Positions 1 to 9,245 are shown, counted from the first letter of the stretch. The stretch: 64,000 nucleotides of DNA from Pedobacter paludis (GCF_003173575.1 NZ_QGNY01000006.1:286937-350936), one strand, 5' to 3'. Notes: generated by a model not told the origin, from the letters alone. Numbers and translations are program-made.

Positions 1-15
1 AAGTAAAATAGAACG

Positions 16-594
16 ATGAGAAAGTTAATTAACGTATTCTTTGTAGCAGCAGGTTTATTGTTTACAGCGAATATGGCAAATGCACAACAAAAATTGGGTC
101 ACATTAATTCGGAAGAGGTATTTGCAAGTTTGCCTGAGGCTAAAACTGCTCAAACTACTTTAGAAGGCCTTGGTAAAACTAAACAAGCCGAAATTGATGG
201 GATGATTAAAGAATATCAAACTCAATTGGCTGCAGCGCAGGCTAAAGAAAAAACTTTAAGTGAAGCAAACAAAGAACAAGTAGGTAAAGAATTGCAGGTT
301 GCTGGTCAGGCATTACAAGATCTTGAAAAACGCATTACGGATGCCCGTACAAAAGCATCACAAGATTTAAGTACCAAACAAGGTGAGTTGTTCGAACCAA
401 TCCGTGTTAAAGTTGGCAATGCAATTTCTTCAGTATCTAAAGAAAAAGGACTGGCTTACGTTTTTGATATTTCGAACGGACAAGGTGGTAACAACTTGGT
501 TTTCTGGGAAGGTGGTGATGATATCACTGCAGCGGTTAAAACTAAATTAGGTATATCTGCAACAGCAGCCAAACCAGCAGCACCAAAAAAATAG
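16..594 (+). CDS. OmpH/Skp family periplasmic chaperone
   Basis: Member of the OmpH/Skp family, which binds unfolded outer-membrane proteins in the periplasm and delivers them to the BAM machinery. Residues 1-23 form a signal peptide (basic start MRK, hydrophobic core, cleavage after ANA). The mature part starts with the family-typical stretch GHINSEEVFASLPEA. Residues about 40-120 are rich in Lys, Gln, Glu and Ala and look like the coiled-coil tentacles, and a beta-strand segment (LAYVFDIS) follows near residue 145. The 192-residue length is a little above usual because of an Ala/Pro/Lys tail. In related genomes ompH genes lie next to bamA, which may be just left of the window. A strong terminator follows at 636-668. 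Family assignment is firm; the exact clients are not known from sequence. Confidence 0.88.
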   Translation: MRKLINVFFVAAGLLFTANMANAQQKLGHINSEEVFASLPEAKTAQTTLEGLGKTKQAEIDGMIKEYQTQLAAAQAKEKTLSEANKEQVGKELQVAGQALQDLEKRITDARTKASQDLSTKQGELFEPIRVKVGNAISSVSKEKGLAYVFDISNGQGGNNLVFWEGGDDITAAVKTKLGISATAAKPAAPKK

Positions 595-635
595 TTAATA
601 GTCTTGAATCGTTAGGTTCAAATTAAAATTATATT

Positions 636-668
636 GCGGAATTAAGTTCATCTTAATTCCGCTTTTTT
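636..668 (+). terminator. Rho-independent terminator after ompH-like gene
   Basis: Eleven-base stem GCGGAATTAAG / CTTAATTCCGC with a five-base loop, followed by six T residues. Confidence 0.88.
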
Positions 669-677
669 GTTATCAAT

Positions 678-754
678 CGTCATGCTGAATTTATTTTAGC
701 ATCCTGAATACTCATTCTTTTAATGTAAGGTCCTGCTACTAGTTCAGGATGACG
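678..754. repeat. REP-like imperfect palindrome
   Basis: CGTCATGCTGAA at 678-689 is matched at 11 of 12 positions by the inverse of TTCAGGATGACG at 743-754, enclosing about 53 bases. Palindromes with the CGTCATnCTGAA core are common interspersed elements in Pedobacter-like genomes (from memory, not checked). It lies between the ompH terminator and murI. Confidence 0.45.
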
Positions 755-806
755 ACAGATCATATCAACTGCTCAACCCTCGACATTTTTCAATATCTTT
801 ATCGCA

Positions 807-1622
807 ATGCAAGATTCACCAATAGGTATTTTCGATTCGGGTTACGGAGGTTTAACTGTTTTTCGTTCTATTGCAGAACAATTACCTGAATATAATTACA
901 TCTATTTAGGGGATAATGCCCGATCGCCTTATGGAGATCATTCTTTCGATACCATTTACCGATATACCCTAGAATGCGTAGAATGGCTTTTTGCTAAAGG
1001 GTGTAAACTGGTTATTCTGGCTTGCAATACGGCATCTGCAAAAGCATTGAGAACCATCCAGCAAAAAGACTTACCAACTAAATATCCCGATAGACGAGTT
1101 TTAGGCGTTATAAGGCCAACAGCCGAAGTTATTGGGCAATATACATCAACCAATCGAGTTGGGGTAATGGGAACCAGAGGAACGGTTAATTCCCAATCGT
1201 ACTTGTTGGAGATTAATAAATTGTTTCCAGAAATTACTGTTTATCAACAAAGTTGCCCAATGTGGGTGCCACTTATTGAAAATAACGAACATTTGCAGGC
1301 AGGAGCAGATTTTTTTGTAAAAGAATACTGTAATGCATTGCTTCAGCAAGCTGGGGATATTGATTGTGTCTTGCTTGCCTGTACACACTATCCTTTGTTG
1401 TTGCCCAAATTGAAAACTGTATTCCCAGATTATATTACGATATTATCGCAAGGCGAAATTGTAGCCAAAAGTTTAGTCGACTATTTGATCCGGCATCCAG
1501 AAATGGAGACACAGCTGGGTAAGGGTGGGAAAAAGGCATTTTATACCAGTGGAGATGCACATGCTTTTGATGAACATGCTTCCAACTTTTTTGGGGCTGA
1601 GCTGAAAAGTGATCAGATGTAA
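807..1622 (+). CDS. murI: Glutamate racemase
   Basis: Converts L-glutamate to D-glutamate for peptidoglycan precursor synthesis in the cytoplasm. Both catalytic cysteines of the Asp/Glu racemase family are present: Cys73 in LACNTASA and Cys192 in LACTHYPLL. The N-terminal GIFDSGYGGLTV (residues 7-18) carries the catalytic Asp/Ser pair. At 271 residues the length is normal. A near-consensus -7 box TATCTTTA (794-801) ends five bases before this ATG, which supports the start and suggests a very short leader. The neighbours are an envelope chaperone upstream and a small unknown protein downstream, so cell-envelope housekeeping fits. Identification is firm. Confidence 0.95.
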   Translation: MQDSPIGIFDSGYGGLTVFRSIAEQLPEYNYIYLGDNARSPYGDHSFDTIYRYTLECVEWLFAKGCKLVILACNTASAKALRTIQQKDLPTKYPDRRVLGVIRPTAEVIGQYTSTNRVGVMGTRGTVNSQSYLLEINKLFPEITVYQQSCPMWVPLIENNEHLQAGADFFVKEYCNALLQQAGDIDCVLLACTHYPLLLPKLKTVFPDYITILSQGEIVAKSLVDYLIRHPEMETQLGKGGKKAFYTSGDAHAFDEHASNFFGAELKSDQM

Positions 1623-1721
1623 TCCTATGTTTGCATAACATATGCCTTAAAATGCAATCAACATGCCCTAGACTACGGCTTAGCTACGGATAGGAACCGA
1701 GTATAACCTAAAGAACATGAT

Positions 1722-2171
1722 ATGCAGAAATCTTTGATTTTATATGACAAAGAAAATCAATCAGACAAGATTCAAGTTTTAAAAGATTGGGGTTTAGATT
1801 ATCATTTTGAATTTAAGGGCTATGGAATAAAACCTTTAGCAGGCGGGCCGATTTTAACGGATTATGATCTCTACATTATTCTTATCGGAGAAAGTACCCG
1901 ATATCTGGATTATGAGTTTTATGCGGATGTTGAGCATATTATCGCCACTTCCAAGCCTATACTTTGCCTAAATTTAAATGGTTTTGTAGCGCTTGAAGAA
2001 GATATCTGCCCTAGACTATTGTATGATGCCGGAGCCATCCATATGCCTTTTACTAGGGATGACTTGCTTTTTTCATTACAATCTATCCAGCCAGATTCAA
2101 GATTGGTTAATCCTCACGGTTCCTATCATTTTAAGAGATTTCAGTCGCCTTACGACAAAAATAATGACTAA
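1722..2171 (+). CDS. Small protein, possible TIR-like (ThsB/MTH538-type) domain
   Basis: A 149-residue cytoplasmic protein without signal peptide or membrane segment. Residues about 50-90 read as strand, LIGEST, acidic helix, then SKPILCLNLNG. That order (hydrophobic strand, IGexT, helix with Glu, KPIL strand) resembles the TIR-like fold of the MTH538/ThsB family, whose members often signal or act in anti-phage systems. The usual N-terminal strand with Ser-Tyr is weak here (KSLILYDKENQ), and no NAD-cleaving partner gene is adjacent, so this is a suggestion from pattern alone. It follows murI by 100 bp on the same strand and ends 19 bp before the convergent peroxidase gene. It could equally be an unrelated lineage-specific protein. 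Confidence 0.6.
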   Translation: MQKSLILYDKENQSDKIQVLKDWGLDYHFEFKGYGIKPLAGGPILTDYDLYIILIGESTRYLDYEFYADVEHIIATSKPILCLNLNGFVALEEDICPRLLYDAGAIHMPFTRDDLLFSLQSIQPDSRLVNPHGSYHFKRFQSPYDKNND

Positions 2172-2189
2172 CAAAGATTAATTATGGTT

Positions 2190-3329
2190 TTATTGCGGAA
2201 GCTTTTCAACTCTTATCAAAACGGTAGGGGAAGACAGTGCATCGAGAAAGGAAACCACTGCATCTTTTTCGGCTTTGCTTAGCATCAATCCTTTTAGTAG
2301 CTTATCATTTTTAGGTAGGAGCGGATCATTTTCCTGCTCGGGCTTAACCCGCTGAACGGGCATGCCTACATTATACATATTCATTACACCGTCCATATCT
2401 GGAAATAATCCATTATGAAACCACGGAGCGGTTTTCATAACATTTCTTAAGCTGGGTGTTTTAAATTTTCCTACATCCTCTGGTTTCTTGGTTACATTGT
2501 ATAAACCCAGGTCTTCATATTTACGGCCAAAATACGTTAGGCCATCATTGTGGAATTCATTATCGGTAAACAAGGGACCGTTGTGGCAATTTATGCAACG
2601 GGCTTTTGTACGAAACAAGTGAAGGCCCATAATCTGTTGATCGGTTAAGGCCTTTTTATCTTTTGCCAAAAAGCGATCGAATGGTGTCCTTCTGCTTACG
2701 ATGCTTCGCTGAAAAGTAGCTAAGCTCTCGAAAATTCTTTTGTTGTTAATTTCTTTTGAGCCAAATGCATCAACAAAATATGGTTGATATCCTTTTATTT
2801 TGCTTAGTTTTTTAGGCAATGCTTTCATATCCTGGTGCATTTCATTATGCGCTGCAACAGGACTGCTGGCTTGTTCTTCCAAACTATTTGCCCGGCCATC
2901 CCAAAATAGGCGTTTATAAAACCAAACATTTTCTAAAGATGGTGCATTGCGGATGTTATTTAAATGATCGTGCCCAACAGAAACCTGTCTGCCATCGGTC
3001 CAGTGTAAATCTGGCGCATGGCAACTGGAGCACGAAATTTGATTGGAACCCGAAAGGCGTGGATCAAAAAACAAGATTTTACCAAGCTCTACAACTTTTT
3101 TTACAGAGTCGTTTTTAATGTCAACCGGTGAGGGCGGAAGCTCTCCAAGTTCCTGAAAGACAGCGCCCTTATCAACCGTTGGTTTTGGCCATTGTTCGGT
3201 AGGTTTTGAATAAACTTTGCGCAGGCTGTCTATGCTCAAATCATCATCCTGATTAAAATCGGCCGATTGAAATGAAAATAAAACCAATCCAATTAAGGTT
3301 AGGGCAAGCAGGGCAAAAACTTTATTCAT
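2190..3329 (-). CDS. Di-haem cytochrome c peroxidase (CcpA/MauG superfamily)
   Basis: Periplasmic di-haem protein that in the characterised family reduces hydrogen peroxide with electrons from small c-type cytochromes. Two CxxCH haem-binding motifs are visible, CSSCH at residues 100-104 and CINCH at 245-249, in the spacing expected for the two haem domains. Residues 1-20 form a hydrophobic export signal, without a clear lipobox. The conserved FFDPRLSGSNQISC run precedes the first haem. At 379 residues it is of normal length. It is the last gene of the operon with the DUF6850-like protein (3-bp gap), DUF4876 lipoprotein and TonB receptor, so it may act on a redox-active substrate such as iron or haem handled by that uptake system. 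That functional link is inference. Confidence 0.9.
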   Translation of the reverse strand: MNKVFALLALTLIGLVLFSFQSADFNQDDDLSIDSLRKVYSKPTEQWPKPTVDKGAVFQELGELPPSPVDIKNDSVKKVVELGKILFFDPRLSGSNQISCSSCHAPDLHWTDGRQVSVGHDHLNNIRNAPSLENVWFYKRLFWDGRANSLEEQASSPVAAHNEMHQDMKALPKKLSKIKGYQPYFVDAFGSKEINNKRIFESLATFQRSIVSRRTPFDRFLAKDKKALTDQQIMGLHLFRTKARCINCHNGPLFTDNEFHNDGLTYFGRKYEDLGLYNVTKKPEDVGKFKTPSLRNVMKTAPWFHNGLFPDMDGVMNMYNVGMPVQRVKPEQENDPLLPKNDKLLKGLMLSKAEKDAVVSFLDALSSPTVLIRVEKLPQ

Positions 3330-3332
3330 GCA

Positions 3333-4886
3333 TCAAAAATACAGATTTAAGCTGATATTGGAAGAAAAACGATCTTTGCCCGGGGTATTTGTTAATAATC
3401 TTCCAAAGTCTTTTAAGTCATCTCTTCTCAAATAGGTAGCTCCTAATTTTATACCAGCCTGAATTTGCTTGAACATCGGAATACTATAATTAGCAGTAAC
3501 ATTGCCTCCATATTTCGATGTTGTATTATAAGCGTAATCGTAGTAAATCACATTTCTTGTAAATGTTCCTTCGTTGGCTAAGAGTACGCTAAAATCAGAA
3601 TCAAGATATTGATTGTAAAGGCCAGTAACACTAACACCCCAATTATGGTGATTATTGTTCTGATGGTTTATACCGTAACTTAATGAATAGTTGAGTTGAT
3701 TGAACCGAACATCATTACCTGCGATACCATCTTGTCTACGCTCTTCATATTGTTTTAAGCTCAAACTTATGTTATGGGTGAATTGATTCTTGCTTATACT
3801 ATAATGCACCTGTGCACCCAATGATTTGTTTTTAAATAGATAGCTATTTGCCAGATAGCGGTTAATGTAATTGTCACCTGTGTTCGATTTATAACTAATA
3901 TTTACGCTTAATGAGTTTGAAGATATTTTCTTTAACCAAAAAAACTGGTAGTTTTCGCTTACTAAATTGAAATTGATATATTCTGTAATTGCCAGCGAAG
4001 TACGGTAATCAAACTTTTGTTTTTCTTTTGATGTTTGATAATTGAAGTTAAAACTTCCAAATACTGGATTTTCAAATGTTAAATATGCATCTAAACCGTC
4101 TCTAGTTTGGTTGCTTTGAACCGTTCTATCTGAATTATATTGTTCAGGTTCTCCATACCCATTAATTAAGTAGTTGTTATATTCTGGAATTACATATCCT
4201 TGAGAAAGACTACTGTTTTTATAGGCGACATTTGCTTTTTCCAATCCATATCCATAACGATAAGCAGCACCGATCATTAACTCCTTAGTAATATTATAGC
4301 CAATTGTTCCAATCAAATTCAATTGAAAATCATTTACCTGACCTCGAGGATCATTTGTTGAATAGTGATTGCCAATTCTATAATCACCTCCCAAACCGAT
4401 TGGCAAATTGTTTTTTATAATATTCTTACTTGCTAAAGCTTTAAGATTATATAATGTTCTCTGATAACTTAAATTTTTTGGCGAACCAAAATAATATGGA
4501 TTGGCTAAATTATTTCGTGTTTGATGAGAAAATGATGTACTATCTTCAATAATCCTATTGTACGAAAATTGTCCCCAAATACTAATTGAACTTAGTTGTG
4601 AAATTCCTTCTGTGCTTAAAACTGTATTATTGAGAGTACTTGCGTCCTGAGCTTTCATTAAATTTCCTTTTTCAAAATTTTGGCCTATTTTTAAACCATT
4701 GTAGTTTGTAGGCATTAGTTTCTTGATATAAAAAGGACTTAATTTAGCAAATTCATATGCACTAAAATTTGCCGAATCTGTTGAAAATAACTTGCTTGTC
4801 ATGCTTTGGTTTAGCATGTCTTTTTGCTGGGCAAATGCCGACAGCGAGCTACTAATTAAAAATATATATAAGATAATATTCTTCAT
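3333..4886 (-). CDS. Probable DUF6850 outer-membrane beta-barrel protein
   Basis: A 517-residue exported protein: residues 1-19 are a signal peptide ending AFAQ. The rest is rich in alternating aromatic and polar residues (for example YNITKELMIGAAYRYGYG and SYGINHQNN) and ends in Phe (LNLYF), a beta-barrel outer-membrane signature. Proteins annotated DUF6850 occur next to DUF4876 proteins and TonB receptors in Bacteroidota, which is why I use that name; I could not run a profile. It sits between the DUF4876 gene (27-bp gap) and the peroxidase gene (3-bp gap) in one operon. A role as an outer-membrane channel or receptor partner is likely but unproven. Confidence 0.8.
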   Translation of the reverse strand: MKNIILYIFLISSSLSAFAQQKDMLNQSMTSKLFSTDSANFSAYEFAKLSPFYIKKLMPTNYNGLKIGQNFEKGNLMKAQDASTLNNTVLSTEGISQLSSISIWGQFSYNRIIEDSTSFSHQTRNNLANPYYFGSPKNLSYQRTLYNLKALASKNIIKNNLPIGLGGDYRIGNHYSTNDPRGQVNDFQLNLIGTIGYNITKELMIGAAYRYGYGLEKANVAYKNSSLSQGYVIPEYNNYLINGYGEPEQYNSDRTVQSNQTRDGLDAYLTFENPVFGSFNFNYQTSKEKQKFDYRTSLAITEYINFNLVSENYQFFWLKKISSNSLSVNISYKSNTGDNYINRYLANSYLFKNKSLGAQVHYSISKNQFTHNISLSLKQYEERRQDGIAGNDVRFNQLNYSLSYGINHQNNNHHNWGVSVTGLYNQYLDSDFSVLLANEGTFTRNVIYYDYAYNTTSKYGGNVTANYSIPMFKQIQAGIKLGATYLRRDDLKDFGRLLTNTPGKDRFSSNISLNLYF

Positions 4887-4913
4887 TTTATTGGTGTTTT
4901 GGCTTAATATAAA

Positions 4914-6245
4914 TTATTTAAAGCCTCTAGGAATTGCAAGGGGTAAAAAGTCAAAATCTTCTGCAGAGTTATTCGTGTCCTTTAAAACTTTACGCCCATT
5001 TATAGTTGTTTCAGTTTTTCTGATTACAGATTGAGAAGAATACGCTCCATTTGGAGCATATGTGTACAAAGCATCTAAAGATGCTCCCAGTTTTTTAGGA
5101 ACTCGTGCACTTGCAGTATTTGGTTGAGTTTCGACACCATCAATAATAAAACTAATTGGAATTTGATAGTACTTTTCAGAACTTGCTGATGGAGGTGCAG
5201 TAGTGGGAAATGCATATTGAGGCAATTTTTTCACATCGACAGTTCCTTTATTTTTAAATATTACATATCCCATTCGTCCTGGGTTATCTAAAATCAAATC
5301 TGTTCCATTATAAGCTAGTACCTCGACATTTGGCACACTAGGGTTATCTATATCAGAAGCTAACGGTTTTGGTAAAAAAGGAGCGTAATAGGCTTCAAAA
5401 TCTGCTCCACTTAGGTCTACTGTTAATGATGGATCTCTAACGGTAATTGTTTTGCCATCAGTACCAGTAAATGGTGATTTGTGATTTATTGCTGTTTGAG
5501 CTAATACGATACTTTCGCCTGCTTTAACAGGATATTGTTTGCCTGTTCCCGGAATCATTAGTAGCGCCCTTGTGTAAACGTAACCATTATTTGCATCAAT
5601 ATCTGACGGCATACCTTGAGACTTGCTCCAATCGTATTGACTGTTACTTTGTCTATAAACATTAGTTGCCGTGAAATTTTGAAGACCGATCGCTTCTGCT
5701 ATGTACAAACTATCTGCATATAAAATAGAATCAGTGTTGTTGTATATTTCGATGAACTGATCTCTAAAAGATGCGCCTGTTGTTGTATTTGATCCTGCAT
5801 AATAAATTTGCTTAATTACCCAAGGGCCAGTTGTACCAGATATAAGTTTAAGCGCAGTAATTTGATTATCCTGAATGGTAATAGTCTTTGCTTTCTCTGA
5901 AGCATTAAAAACAACCTCTTTCGTAACTGTTTCACCTGTTAAAGCAGTGTAATCTGTAGCCGAAATTTTAATACTTGCAGATATATCATAAACTCCAGGA
6001 GAAATTGAATCAAGGCTGAATGTTCCATCACTTTTCGTTAAGTATTTTTGACTTAAATTAGTTTTGGTATTTGTAATTGTAATTTCTATTCGAGCTTTAG
6101 GCAAAACTTTACCTAAATTATCTGACGCATACGAAGTAACTATTTGATATCTTACAGGGTGAATTTCAGGAATATCTCCTTGAAATTTTTTACATGCTGT
6201 TAAAGCACTCGTAACGAATAATAAGGTATATAATAATTTTCTCAT
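4914..6245 (-). CDS. DUF4876 domain surface/periplasmic lipoprotein
   Basis: A 443-residue lipoprotein: signal sequence with lipobox ALTAC, so Cys17 is the lipidated residue. Residues about 30-125 form a beta-rich carboxypeptidase-regulatory-like domain (KSDGTFSLDSISPGVYDISASI). The remainder matches what I know of DUF4876, including QFIEIYNNTDS and later Asp/Asn-rich loops. In TonB operons such lipoproteins often sit on the cell surface over the receptor, as in SusC/SusD pairs, and this gene directly follows the receptor gene with a 3-bp gap. It is probably the ligand-binding or lid component of this transporter; the ligand is not evident from the sequence. Confidence 0.82.
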   Translation of the reverse strand: MRKLLYTLLFVTSALTACKKFQGDIPEIHPVRYQIVTSYASDNLGKVLPKARIEITITNTKTNLSQKYLTKSDGTFSLDSISPGVYDISASIKISATDYTALTGETVTKEVVFNASEKAKTITIQDNQITALKLISGTTGPWVIKQIYYAGSNTTTGASFRDQFIEIYNNTDSILYADSLYIAEAIGLQNFTATNVYRQSNSQYDWSKSQGMPSDIDANNGYVYTRALLMIPGTGKQYPVKAGESIVLAQTAINHKSPFTGTDGKTITVRDPSLTVDLSGADFEAYYAPFLPKPLASDIDNPSVPNVEVLAYNGTDLILDNPGRMGYVIFKNKGTVDVKKLPQYAFPTTAPPSASSEKYYQIPISFIIDGVETQPNTASARVPKKLGASLDALYTYAPNGAYSSQSVIRKTETTINGRKVLKDTNNSAEDFDFLPLAIPRGFK

Positions 6246-6248
6246 ATC

Positions 6249-9032
6249 TTAAAGTTTTATAGATAATTCTGCACCGAATGTTGGGCTACTATTTGGAAAT
6301 GTGTATGATCCTGTTGATGTAATATAATATGGACTATGGTTAAACACATTGTAAACATTAAAGGCAAACTTAAAACGTTTTTTGATTTCTTTGGCAATGC
6401 TCAAATGATAGTTTGAAATAATCCGTGGCAAATCTTTTTCAGATAGTTCTTCAGGTGTTTTATAAAGGTGACCATAAGAAGTATTGGCTTTATCGAAATT
6501 CGTAATTGGAATATATTGATTAAGTCTATTGTAATAACCAATTGGAATTTGCGAACTAGCTGGAGTGATATTCTTATTTAAAATATCGAATTCTGCTATA
6601 AACGAAACAACTAAACTTAATTTTGGAATATGCGTAACACTAGTGATTCTTCCATTACTGAAATATGCTTTGGTATTCTCGGGTTCGTAAACTCCAATAA
6701 ATGCATAATTTGGATCTGTAGGAATGGTATTTGGAACTTTACTAGTTAAAGTATTTGATGTGGATTTGTAAGCAGTTCTAAAAAGACCACCACTTGCATT
6801 AAATGATGTTTTAATCTCTTTTATTTCTGGAGTATTTAATATCACTTCAAATCCCTGATTATCGGAAAAAAGATCATTCGCAAAGTTATAGTAGTTTATA
6901 GCGTATGGTCGAATTCCTGTTTGTGTAACTGTAGGTTTTGCTCCGGGATTAATTGTTGCAGAATAAGTTGGTAATTCTATACTTTGTAAGTTTTGAGTAG
7001 TCGAAATCCCATTTCTTGATTTTTTGTTAAACGCAGTTACCGAGAGATTAAATTTATCAATTTTAATTTGGGCTGATAATTCAATGCTTTCACTTTTGGA
7101 AGGTTTTAAGCCCACACTGCTCGGCTCATATCTTTCCACATAAACTAAATAAGTACTTTCATTTACTTTGCCATTGTAGGCATTAAGTAAAGGGATTTCG
7201 TAAAATGTTGGTCCTGGATAGCGTTGTGCCAGTCCTGGCGATTTATAAGATAAACCATATGCAACCCCAAATCTTAAGTTTTTACTAACCTCATAATTTA
7301 TGTTTGTTCTTGGAGAGAAAGACGCGTAGCCATTTTGTATATCTGATCGCATACCTGCTCTAACACTCAGTGGTTTGCCTAATACGGTTGCTGTAAAAAG
7401 ATCTTCAATATAAAGGCCTAAATCTTTTTGGGCTAGAGCTAAGCGAAAATCATAGTAACGCTCCGAACTTTTTGCGCCTAAAGAAGTACCAACTACCCTA
7501 ACTGTGCCTCGTGGCTCATTCGGATCAATTGTTTGCCCTAGACCTTTGTTTGCACTATAGCTAAAGCTGGTACCAAAAGATAAGTTATGTACTAAACTTC
7601 CTGTAGCAAATCCCCCAGTAAAATCCAAATTGGCTGAAGCAGTAATCGGACGGCCATCTATTAATGATTTTGCAGTATAAACGCCAGAATCATAATATCC
7701 TTCAGTTATTCCGGTAGTTGTTGCTGTACTATATAATACATATGCATCATTTACTAATTCTTCTTTATAGCTAACCTGATGTCCTTCAGAATATCTTAAA
7801 TTTAAACCGACATTTTTTAAGAAACCACTATTAAAACGATAGTTACTTCTGTTTGCAACACTAAAATTCCAGCTGTCAAATTTTGTTCTTGTACTTTTTT
7901 CATCATCAGGATCATATTTGATACCATCTAGGTTTCTGCCATAATCTACACTGAATGTGTTTTTTAACCGATTGTCTTTTCCAAAAGAGTTAGTCCACAT
8001 AGCATTGGTATTAATTCTTCGGTAAGCCTTTAATTTGTCGCGATTATCCTGAAAGGAATTGACATAGTTAATACCAACATTTACTGAGCCGAATTTAGGA
8101 CTGATTTCAAAACCTTTAGAGAAACCATACGAAGTTGCGTTATCGCGTAACTGCATTCTCACATAGGCTGGAGATTTACCCGCTTGGCGTTCAATAATAA
8201 TTGCACCATCAGTTAAATCGCCATATTTTGCAGGTGCTACACCAGCTATAACTTCAATACTTTCTATATTGTCGGCAGGGATTTGCCTTAGATCTGTGCC
8301 ACCAAATGTATAGTCGCCTGTATAATTGCCTCTGTTATCTCCTGTTCCTCTAATTCCATAAGTTGACCCGCTTGTAATAAATGAAGTCCCCATGCCACCA
8401 ATTCTCCCAGGATTAAAACTTTGCATATTGGCATTATTACTCAATGTATTCCCATCCATAATAATTGCAATACCAAAAGCATTGTTTAACTCAAAGCTTC
8501 CTTTTCCATCAGTTGTTGGAGCATAGGCAGCTCTCAGGTTTATGTTTTGAACATTTTGTAAAGATGGTGGTTGGATTTTTCTATTTGGAATCTGATTTAA
8601 TAAATCATTTACACTCAACGCAGGTGTTTGCTCAATTAAATCACGATTAATAACCAACGAAGAGTTAGTTTGCCCAGTGTAATTCCGTTTGGCATTAATC
8701 TCGATATTCTCTAAACTTAGATCGAGCACTTTCAAAGCAATGTTTCCTAAATTGGTTTCACCTGCTTTAACTGTAACTGGGATTCTTAATCTCTGGAAAC
8801 CGATATACGTAAATTCTAAGGTTAAAATGTTGTTAACCTCAGAGCCATTAACTCTGAATACGCCCTCTTTGTTTGTAATGGCGTACTGATTGGTTTCAAC
8901 AATCTTAATGTTAACAAGCTCAAGTGGCTTGTTTTGTGGGTCGATCACTTTTCCGGTGACCACGTTTTGTGTTTGCGCCATCCCGGCCATACAAACAAAA
9001 ACTAATAATAAGGAAATGTAAAGTTTTTTCAA
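6249..9032 (-). CDS. TonB-dependent outer-membrane receptor with carboxypeptidase-like N-terminal domain
   Basis: A 927-residue active-transport receptor. Order of parts: signal peptide (1-19), carboxypeptidase-regulatory-like domain (about 22-110, starting VVTGKVIDPQNKPLELVNI), plug domain (about 125-290, with the signature ADNIESIEVIAGVAPAKYGD), then a large beta-barrel ending in PTFGAELSIKL. Energy for import would come from TonB-ExbBD, which are not in this window. It is the first gene of a four-gene operon with a DUF4876 lipoprotein, a DUF6850-like barrel and a cytochrome c peroxidase. A clear promoter (9057-9087) lies 25 bp upstream, with a palindrome at its upstream edge, which points to regulated expression. 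The peroxidase partner suggests iron, haem or another redox-active ligand; this is inference. Confidence 0.92.
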   Translation of the reverse strand: MKKLYISLLLVFVCMAGMAQTQNVVTGKVIDPQNKPLELVNIKIVETNQYAITNKEGVFRVNGSEVNNILTLEFTYIGFQRLRIPVTVKAGETNLGNIALKVLDLSLENIEINAKRNYTGQTNSSLVINRDLIEQTPALSVNDLLNQIPNRKIQPPSLQNVQNINLRAAYAPTTDGKGSFELNNAFGIAIIMDGNTLSNNANMQSFNPGRIGGMGTSFITSGSTYGIRGTGDNRGNYTGDYTFGGTDLRQIPADNIESIEVIAGVAPAKYGDLTDGAIIIERQAGKSPAYVRMQLRDNATSYGFSKGFEISPKFGSVNVGINYVNSFQDNRDKLKAYRRINTNAMWTNSFGKDNRLKNTFSVDYGRNLDGIKYDPDDEKSTRTKFDSWNFSVANRSNYRFNSGFLKNVGLNLRYSEGHQVSYKEELVNDAYVLYSTATTTGITEGYYDSGVYTAKSLIDGRPITASANLDFTGGFATGSLVHNLSFGTSFSYSANKGLGQTIDPNEPRGTVRVVGTSLGAKSSERYYDFRLALAQKDLGLYIEDLFTATVLGKPLSVRAGMRSDIQNGYASFSPRTNINYEVSKNLRFGVAYGLSYKSPGLAQRYPGPTFYEIPLLNAYNGKVNESTYLVYVERYEPSSVGLKPSKSESIELSAQIKIDKFNLSVTAFNKKSRNGISTTQNLQSIELPTYSATINPGAKPTVTQTGIRPYAINYYNFANDLFSDNQGFEVILNTPEIKEIKTSFNASGGLFRTAYKSTSNTLTSKVPNTIPTDPNYAFIGVYEPENTKAYFSNGRITSVTHIPKLSLVVSFIAEFDILNKNITPASSQIPIGYYNRLNQYIPITNFDKANTSYGHLYKTPEELSEKDLPRIISNYHLSIAKEIKKRFKFAFNVYNVFNHSPYYITSTGSYTFPNSSPTFGAELSIKL

Positions 9033-9056
9033 TTTAGCTTATTCTGATTAAAGGCG

Positions 9057-9087
9057 CAAATATGAGAATTTAACATTTCTTAACAAA
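9057..9087 (-). promoter_or_regulatory. Promoter of the TonB receptor/peroxidase operon
   Basis: On the minus strand TTTG (9084-9087) is followed after exactly 19 bases by CATATTTG (9057-9064), one base off the Bacteroidota -7 consensus TAnnTTTG. The expected transcription start is about 9051, giving a leader of roughly 20 bases before the receptor ATG. Confidence 0.7.
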
Positions 9088-9091
9088 ACTA

Positions 9092-9108
9092 TTTAGACTA
9101 AATCTAGA
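9092..9108. promoter_or_regulatory. Palindrome abutting the TonB-operon promoter, candidate operator
   Basis: TTTAGACTAAATCTAGA reads as an inverted repeat TTTAGA-N5-TCTAGA with one mismatch and lies 4 bp upstream of the -33 element. Its size and AT-rich dyad are compatible with a Fur- or DtxR-type metal regulator, but no regulator gene is nearby and the protein is not identifiable from this alone. Confidence 0.35.
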
Positions 9109-9245
9109 TAAATTTAACATTTGTAAATCTAACTTTACATGGTGTATATCTAAGCTCAAATTAACCTCATTGTGACAAAAGAAAACACTTTTGTTTAGGT
9201 TGTAACTGTTTAAAAGGATAACTTTGCGGCTTCATAACCCACACA

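Noticed and set aside
9033..9245. Riboswitch before the PurF-like or TonB genes
   Set aside because: No conserved riboswitch fold is recognisable; the leader of the TonB gene is only about 20 bases.
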